Below are positions 58,901-64,000 of a DNA stretch of 64,000 nt, one piece after another. The DNA is from Puccinia triticina. Lineage: Eukaryota > Basidiomycota > Pucciniomycetes > Pucciniales > Pucciniaceae. The translations under genes were made by a program, and so were the position numbers. The notes under the pieces are model-generated. The model was given only the letters and a program-made list of their open reading frames with translations. It was not told the origin of the DNA and did not search any database. Numbering within the stretch: position 1 is the stretch's first letter; the number at the start of each line of letters is the position of its first letter. The stretch spans positions 1,116,001-1,180,000 of the forward strand of contig NC_070566.1 of NCBI RefSeq assembly GCF_026914185.1, given 5' to 3'.

Positions 58901-61016
58901 ACCAGACTCTTTCGATCTTCGGTCACGCAGAAGTCCGATATCGGGGCCAAGTTGGGGAATGTGGTGATCACCTCCGGCTGGGCGAATGTAGGTTTCGCTT
59001 GATTGAATGAGGAGGCGAGATCAGGAAGCTTGAATAGTTGACTGTCACCAAAGTGCGAGGCCAGAAAAACGAATCCAGATGGTATATAGACGAGCGCTTC
59101 GGGTGAAGGCACATGACCGGCATCAAAATAGCGCAGCAAGGGCGCCCCAGTTTTCGATTGCCTCAAGACTAGGAAAATTATGTTCCCATAAACATCTCCG
59201 AGAATCCAGCAGTTAGGAACCTCATCTAGTTTGCAGAAACTGAAACAAATAAGGACAAATAGTACTGATTGATTAGAACCGCGTCATGAGGGACAATGTA
59301 TTATGAGCACTAAGTGAAAATCCTTCAATGCAGAAAAGGGCATCTGCCCTTCAGATCGTCTGCCGTGGTTTAGTCAAGTTGGGTAACTTTTTGCCAGAGG
59401 TGTGGTGGGACATGTGAACACACTCGAACGTGTTGGTTTAAGCGCCCAATGTTGGCGAGTGTGAATGCCCTTGAGGTTAACAATGCACATATAATATGAT
59501 TTAGCCTGTGGGTTGAGTGTCGTCAGGTTGGCAGAAAATTAGCCTGAAATGAACTTTCAGGTCAGCTAACACCTCGTACTCTGGCTCGGATGCGGATAAG
59601 GGGCAGGTTAAAGCTGCTTGAGCCACAGATTCAACCCGACCATTGCGGATGTAGTGAGTAAAGAAGGGGGGAGTTCGATCGAAGTAGAGGGAGATTGTAG
59701 TGACTCAAGATGGTATGTTGGATTGAATCAGAGATTGATTGAATTAAAAGCTGGTGACACCTTACCAGGTATATTGTCCAAGCGGGAGTTTTATTGCAGG
59801 GCCAGTCATCACGCCTTGTTCGGCCGGTTGTTTGCGGGGAATGCCACTGATAGTCGAGCCGGTTGCCTTTGTTTTCCCTTTGGTATTGCTCGCTGAGGAT
59901 TCCGGGGAACCAAAACGTACAAGTTCGGCACATTCTTCACCGATCAAGATCGCACCCTCATTGGCCGGATCAGAGTCATCACCATGACCAGGAAGGGAGA
60001 ATGGAATGATCAATCCGGTCACTGGATCACGACAGCTATAACTACGAAACAGTTCTTGTTCACAATGGGCTGCTTGCAAATCAAGTTTCCGGCTTCGCAA
60101 GACCCGATCGCCAAGGTGGTTCGAATAGACGATCAAAAGGATAGGTGGATGGCTCGCAGGAAGAGTGGCAAAATTGAGAGCGTGTACATTGACTTCATTT
60201 AGACGAAGCTGGAAGCTCCTGTAAATTTCGCCATCAGGATCGTTGTAGCTAGGATGTAGGTTTTTGTTCTGATTGGCAAACCCGGTTGGGACGTTGGCCT
60301 TTTTCCGCTTGCTGAGAACTGGATCGAGATGCTTGGATTTGGAGAGGCAACCGGGGACCAGCGGGATAACATGCAGGATGCCATTGAGAGCATGGAGGAC
60401 TACACATCTTCCGTGGGGGTCGACGATGGATGTGTGAACGTAATCAGCAGGTCGAGCACCGATCTGGTGGAGGGAGATTGAAGCCGTTGTGATGATAGTA
60501 GCTGATCTAGGGCAAAACCGAAGCGTAAACAAGTTGAGGTCGGTGGTGAGTACTAGCAGCGTGGCAGTTGAATCGTTCTGGATATCCAAATTACAGAAAA
60601 TGAAAGATAAGTTACGGTGAATTCAAGAAGCAGTGTGTGACAGTCAGGTTTGGTGTGACATACCGGTTTCTTGTAAGAATTGATATGTTCGACGACATCG
60701 AAGACCTTCGCCAGGTGCAGCAACTTCAGGCCATCTGGTTTGATTCCATAGACCTCGATGGTAGATTGTTTCCTGTCAAGTGGCGAGAAAACCCTTATTT
60801 AGCGGCTTGGCTCTAATCTCAGGTTGAGGGTAGTAGAATCTCGTACCCGAGTACGAGTGAGTCGATCCCAGGTTCGATGAAATCGCACTTGAGCGCATGT
60901 CGGGTGGAAGTGGGTAGCTGTCGGGTCAACAGAGGGGGCCTGATTAAGCTGATGATGACGAACAAGCCATTCAGAGCTGTGTGATGACTGACCTGGGCAT
61001 GAGTGAGATAGAGCAT
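55930..61016 (-). CDS. DDB1: DDB1 homologue (CUL4 ubiquitin ligase adaptor)
   Basis: The model is complement(join(55930..56266, 56353..56539, 56627..57514, 57616..58334, 58409..59239, 59766..60577, 60664..60772, 60847..61016)), about 1350 residues with all phases consistent. Conserved DDB1 blocks are DSLVLGKQSTIEVYGI, a first propeller with CKLDEVPNCWILGDVYGNII and GFVFLASHFGDSQLFKL, QIVTCSGAYRDGSLRVIKHG, and near the end VLVGDLYKSVVLLEF, FIASDSDFNLFTVQ and ESTGFLDGDFLEECLDM. DDB1 has three beta-propellers and bridges CUL4 to DCAF substrate receptors in the nucleus. This protein is some 200 residues longer than the usual 1140, with acidic insertions near the third propeller and before the C-terminus. 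The start is uncertain: MLYLTHAQ at 61016 read straight through, or an ATG at 61000 with an intron. Intron 3 is unusually long (526 bp). Confidence 0.92.
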
Positions 61017-63662
61017 TGGGACTGTTTGTATATCTGGACCGTCGGCCGGGTTAGCAATGAGATCCGAATCGGTCGACCCGAACAAGGTCAAATGGTGCTA
61101 ATAGGATGAGTGATGACGGATTGACGGTCAGCTGGAGCAGGCTGGTGGTCAAGGCCCAAGGGTGCTCGGAGTCGGCGGCATCGATCGATGGGTTTATATC
61201 TGAGGGGGTATTGTTTTGCCCTAGGTCAGAAATCCGCTCGTCTGGACGGGGATATCTTCACGGTGGGGCCGTATAAGTACATAATAAGGCCCCGCTTGGT
61301 TGAGTGATTTCATAACACAGCAGCTGACTTAGTTCTGCGTCATGGTGATAGAACTGAACTGCTCATCCTTCAAGACGGAGCAAAACTGACAATGCCGGCG
61401 GAGAGGATCCGCCCGGCGATGCTCGGCGATGCCCGAGTTTAGCCAATTTCATCAAGATGAACTCCAGTGACGCCACTTCTCAACACACATAGCGCTCATG
61501 TATAATACCCACTTATGTACATAAATAAATGCATGAAAAAATATGTAAATGTATACTTCCCGACTCTCCTGTCGTCCCAGAATCGTCCTCAAAAGACAGT
61601 TTAAGGTATGTTATGCTTCTATCCGACTACATTTACCCCTCTTCCTGATGGAAAGTGGGGATCAGCTCGCCGGGTATGGTAAGTATTGCTTGAACTGCAG
61701 ATAAATCATTGCAATTATACTCACAAGAGATTTTGATTCCTTTTGATTTCATTTTGTCTCCGGCTTTCTGAAGATGAACGGGCCCCTTTGTCGGGCAATT
61801 GTGAAGGTAGCTGAAGGCAGTGCCAGAAAAACGCTACGCCAGCCCGTTGAATTTTGGAATATGCACAAAGCGTCTACATGCCAGAATGGTTAGCAGTTTG
61901 TCACACACTGCACCAGGTGTCAACTCCAGATGCAGATGGTAGACCCAAATAAATCCTCATTTTTTCTGGTAATGGATGACTTCCGTTGAGTCTGGGAGCC
62001 ACCCAGATCTCAATTTACACACCCAAAGTCTAAAATTTCAGTATAAAGGAACATGTTTTCCTAAGTCTGTAGTTCATGGCTTTCATGTTTGCTGCTCAGG
62101 TTTTTGGTAGGTGTCTTGATTTACGATTTAGGGGGGATCTAGAGCTCTCCAAATGCCAACAGGAAGTCATCCCATGGAGACAGTCAATCTGGGAACTCAG
62201 ATTTTTTTGGATTTCAAAGGGAAATCTGTGCTTGATTGTCCCAAATCCTATATCTGCCAAGATTTCCCTGCAAACTCTGAGAAAATATGGGTTTCCAGAT
62301 TGACAGGAAGTCCTCCAAACTGTTTCATTTTTTATAATACATTCCCATCAATACAAAATTCAAGACTGTAAACTGACACCTCAACAGATCCTTGTCCAGT
62401 TGAAACATAGCATACACTGGAGGACTTCCTGTCACTTTTGAACAGATCTGGAATTTCAGATTTCGCAGGGAAATATGAAATCTGGAACTCTGGATATGTA
62501 ACTTTGGGGATCTTTGGGGACCTAGATTTCCCTGCAAAATCTGAAATCTGGCCGGTCAGATCAGACTTTCCAGATTGACAGGAAGTCCTCCACAGAAAAA
62601 AGAAAAGAAAAAAACCAGGTCAGCTGCTTTTGGTTGACATGTGGGATGCTCCAACCCCGCTGCTGTTGTAGCTCCACCTGATTGGGTAAATTCCCGTCAA
62701 GATCTGAGAACCTCCCAGAAGTGATCTGGAGCCAATAAAGCTAGATTTCCCTGTAAAAATCTAGATGTTTTGGGTCTATATCCGCAACTGCAAAGATGTG
62801 GCAGGAAGTCATCCATTAACAGTTACCTTGCATTGATATTCATTTGTGAAGGGATTAAGGCCAAAGAAAGATGTGATAGGAAATTTTAGATTGGCTTTGA
62901 AACAAATTAAATAACAGACAAAGTCTGAAAAAAAGGACTAGATACTTACTTGTCAAGGCTTAATTGTATTTGAGCCATGTGAATGGGCTCAATTTTCCTC
63001 AGATGAAAAGTTAAATTCATGACTGATGGGTATAGTGTTGCTGTGTATCTGGCTCATTTACATAGACTAGACAAGACTGATTGGGCTGTGGGATCAAGAA
63101 CAAGATGCATAAAAAAAAAGAAAAAAAAAATTGATAAATCAGACACAGACTAGGAAATAAAAGGAGTGACAAGGATTTTGATCAGGAGTTAAAAATCTGA
63201 GAAAAAAGGGGAGGAAGGAGAGTGATGCAAGTGAAAATTTGAAATTCCAACAATTTGTTTTGATCAGTGGATTTCAACCCAGATCAAGTAGGATAACCTC
63301 AACCTCTGACCAAGTGAAGCTTCCTTCCACTGCAACCATATATTTCAAATATTATGAAATTTCAGATCATAATATTCATCATGGTGGAATCAAGGGCTTA
63401 AAGTTTTCTTTGGTAAATATATAAAGATTTATTTTGAGAACCACCTAGCTTTTTGAATCCTGGAGTGTGGAGAAGAAACAAGGAAAAAAGATGACCTTAT
63501 GAAAGAAAGCAATCTCAATCAATTTCAAAATATCCAAATTAAACATCAAATTTAATTGAAACATGATTTAGAACTTGATAAATTATACCTTGAACTGAGA
63601 AGAAGACTGAATTTCTTATATCTCGGAGAGGTAATAACTGAAAGTAGAATTTCTCAGATTTT
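61017..63662. other. Intergenic, repeat-bearing, no supported gene
   Basis: It holds the DDB1 upstream region (61017-61500), AT-rich spacer and a cluster of GGAGGACTTCC-type repeats (61970-62820). From about 63400 there is the 3' flank of family A copy 3, which resembles the copy 1 and 2 flanks (ACCAxCTAGCTTTTTGA, TTTATT). Confidence 0.5.
62418..62592. mobile_element. Foldback element with GGAGGACTTCC ends, copy 2
   Basis: It runs from TGGAGGACTTCCTGTCA to its inverted form TGACAGGAAGTCCTCCA, 175 bp. The interior contains CAGATTTCGCAGGG and its near-complement CCCTGCAAAATCTG. A third related end (TGACAGGAAGTCCTCCAAA) lies just left at about 62300-62320 and more modules lie at 61977-62010 and 62700-62815, so the cluster is nested. 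Confidence 0.65.
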
Positions 63663-64000
63663 TTAAATTTGGTGAAACACAGTGATTTTATCCAAAAAAT
63701 CCTGATAGGAAGGGATTTGTGAATCATTTGGATGAAGTGCATTGTACTTGGAAACTATATCTTCGTACCAAAATCCAAACAGCAAGATTGAAATCTTGGA
63801 TGCCTCAATTGGTGATTGAAATCCTGCATCATTCAGTTTTATTGATAAATATTTGTGTACAGAACCAAATGAGCTTTCTAGAGACTGAATATATGGAAAT
63901 TTAATTTCAACCCAACCAAAAATTGGTAAGCTGTCAGGAGTTTTATCAAACAGAATCCTAAGGAACCATTTTATTAGTTCATCACAGTTTTCCAAAATTT
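63663..64000 (-). CDS. Family A copy 3, C-terminal part (cut by window end)
   Basis: The stop codon is at 63663. The visible 112 residues match the second internal repeat of copies 1 and 2: CDELIKWFLRILFDKTPDSL, PIFGWVEIKF, SVHKYLSIKLN, ISILLFGFWYEDI and SYQDFLDKITVF. It is clearly more diverged than copies 1 and 2 are from each other. The gene continues beyond the window, so its state is unknown. No frameshift or stop is seen in the part present. Confidence 0.8.
   Translation of the reverse strand, partial: ILENCDELIKWFLRILFDKTPDSLPIFGWVEIKFPYIQSLESSFGSVHKYLSIKLNDAGFQSPIEASKISILLFGFWYEDIVSKYNALHPNDSQIPSYQDFLDKITVFHQI

Overview
The window looks like nuclear DNA of a basidiomycete fungus, most likely a rust (Pucciniales). 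Genes are split by many short GT-AG introns (about 60-120 bp) with clear branch-point signals. The housekeeping proteins are fungal in type (Bud6/Aip3, a Zn2Cys6 regulator, DDB1, SF3A3, RPC8). The long AT-rich spaces between genes hold non-autonomous DNA elements, a hAT transposon and lineage-specific families of predicted secreted proteins. The genus cannot be fixed from sequence alone.

Eight conserved single-copy genes can be placed: a CRIB-domain protein (6749-7829, -), a DHHC palmitoyltransferase (10165-12062, -), BUD6 (24615-28370, -), a NOL8-like RRM protein (32243-34921, +), SF3A3/Prp9 (43225-45387, +), a Zn2Cys6 transcription factor (46413-50200, -), the Pol III subunit RPC8 (53655-54928, +) and DDB1 (55930-61016, -). 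Exon junctions for most were checked by reading phase.

Two families with no recognised domain lie between them. Family A (3405-5720, 16168-18487, and a partial copy at 63663-64000, all -) encodes about 670-residue proteins with a signal peptide and a two-fold internal repeat. Copies 1 and 2 belong to a direct segmental duplication of about 3.1 kb that includes the promoter region. Family B (21662-23479, 28555-31165, 40612-42476, all +) has a signal peptide, a Ser/Asn/Pro-rich first exon, a conserved phase-1 intron and an ordered C-terminal exon. Copy B1 is open throughout. B2 and B3 each carry one in-frame TAG near the same domain border and then stay open to the end.

Mobile DNA: a 3.19-kb hAT element (12584-15774) has a perfect 8-bp target duplication and a spliceable transposase gene that appears to lack the first part of its catalytic domain. 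A 74-bp palindromic element (9-bp duplication) sits in family A copy 2, and a 179-bp insertion flanked by a 9-bp repeat sits in copy 1; each empty site is preserved in the other copy. Other features are two copies of a GCACTGCCAGC-ended MITE, a hAT-type MITE of about 480 bp, GGAGGACTTCC-ended foldback elements, tRNA-derived SINE-like pieces and a 43-bp tandem palindrome. No CRISPR, rRNA or functional tRNA gene was seen.
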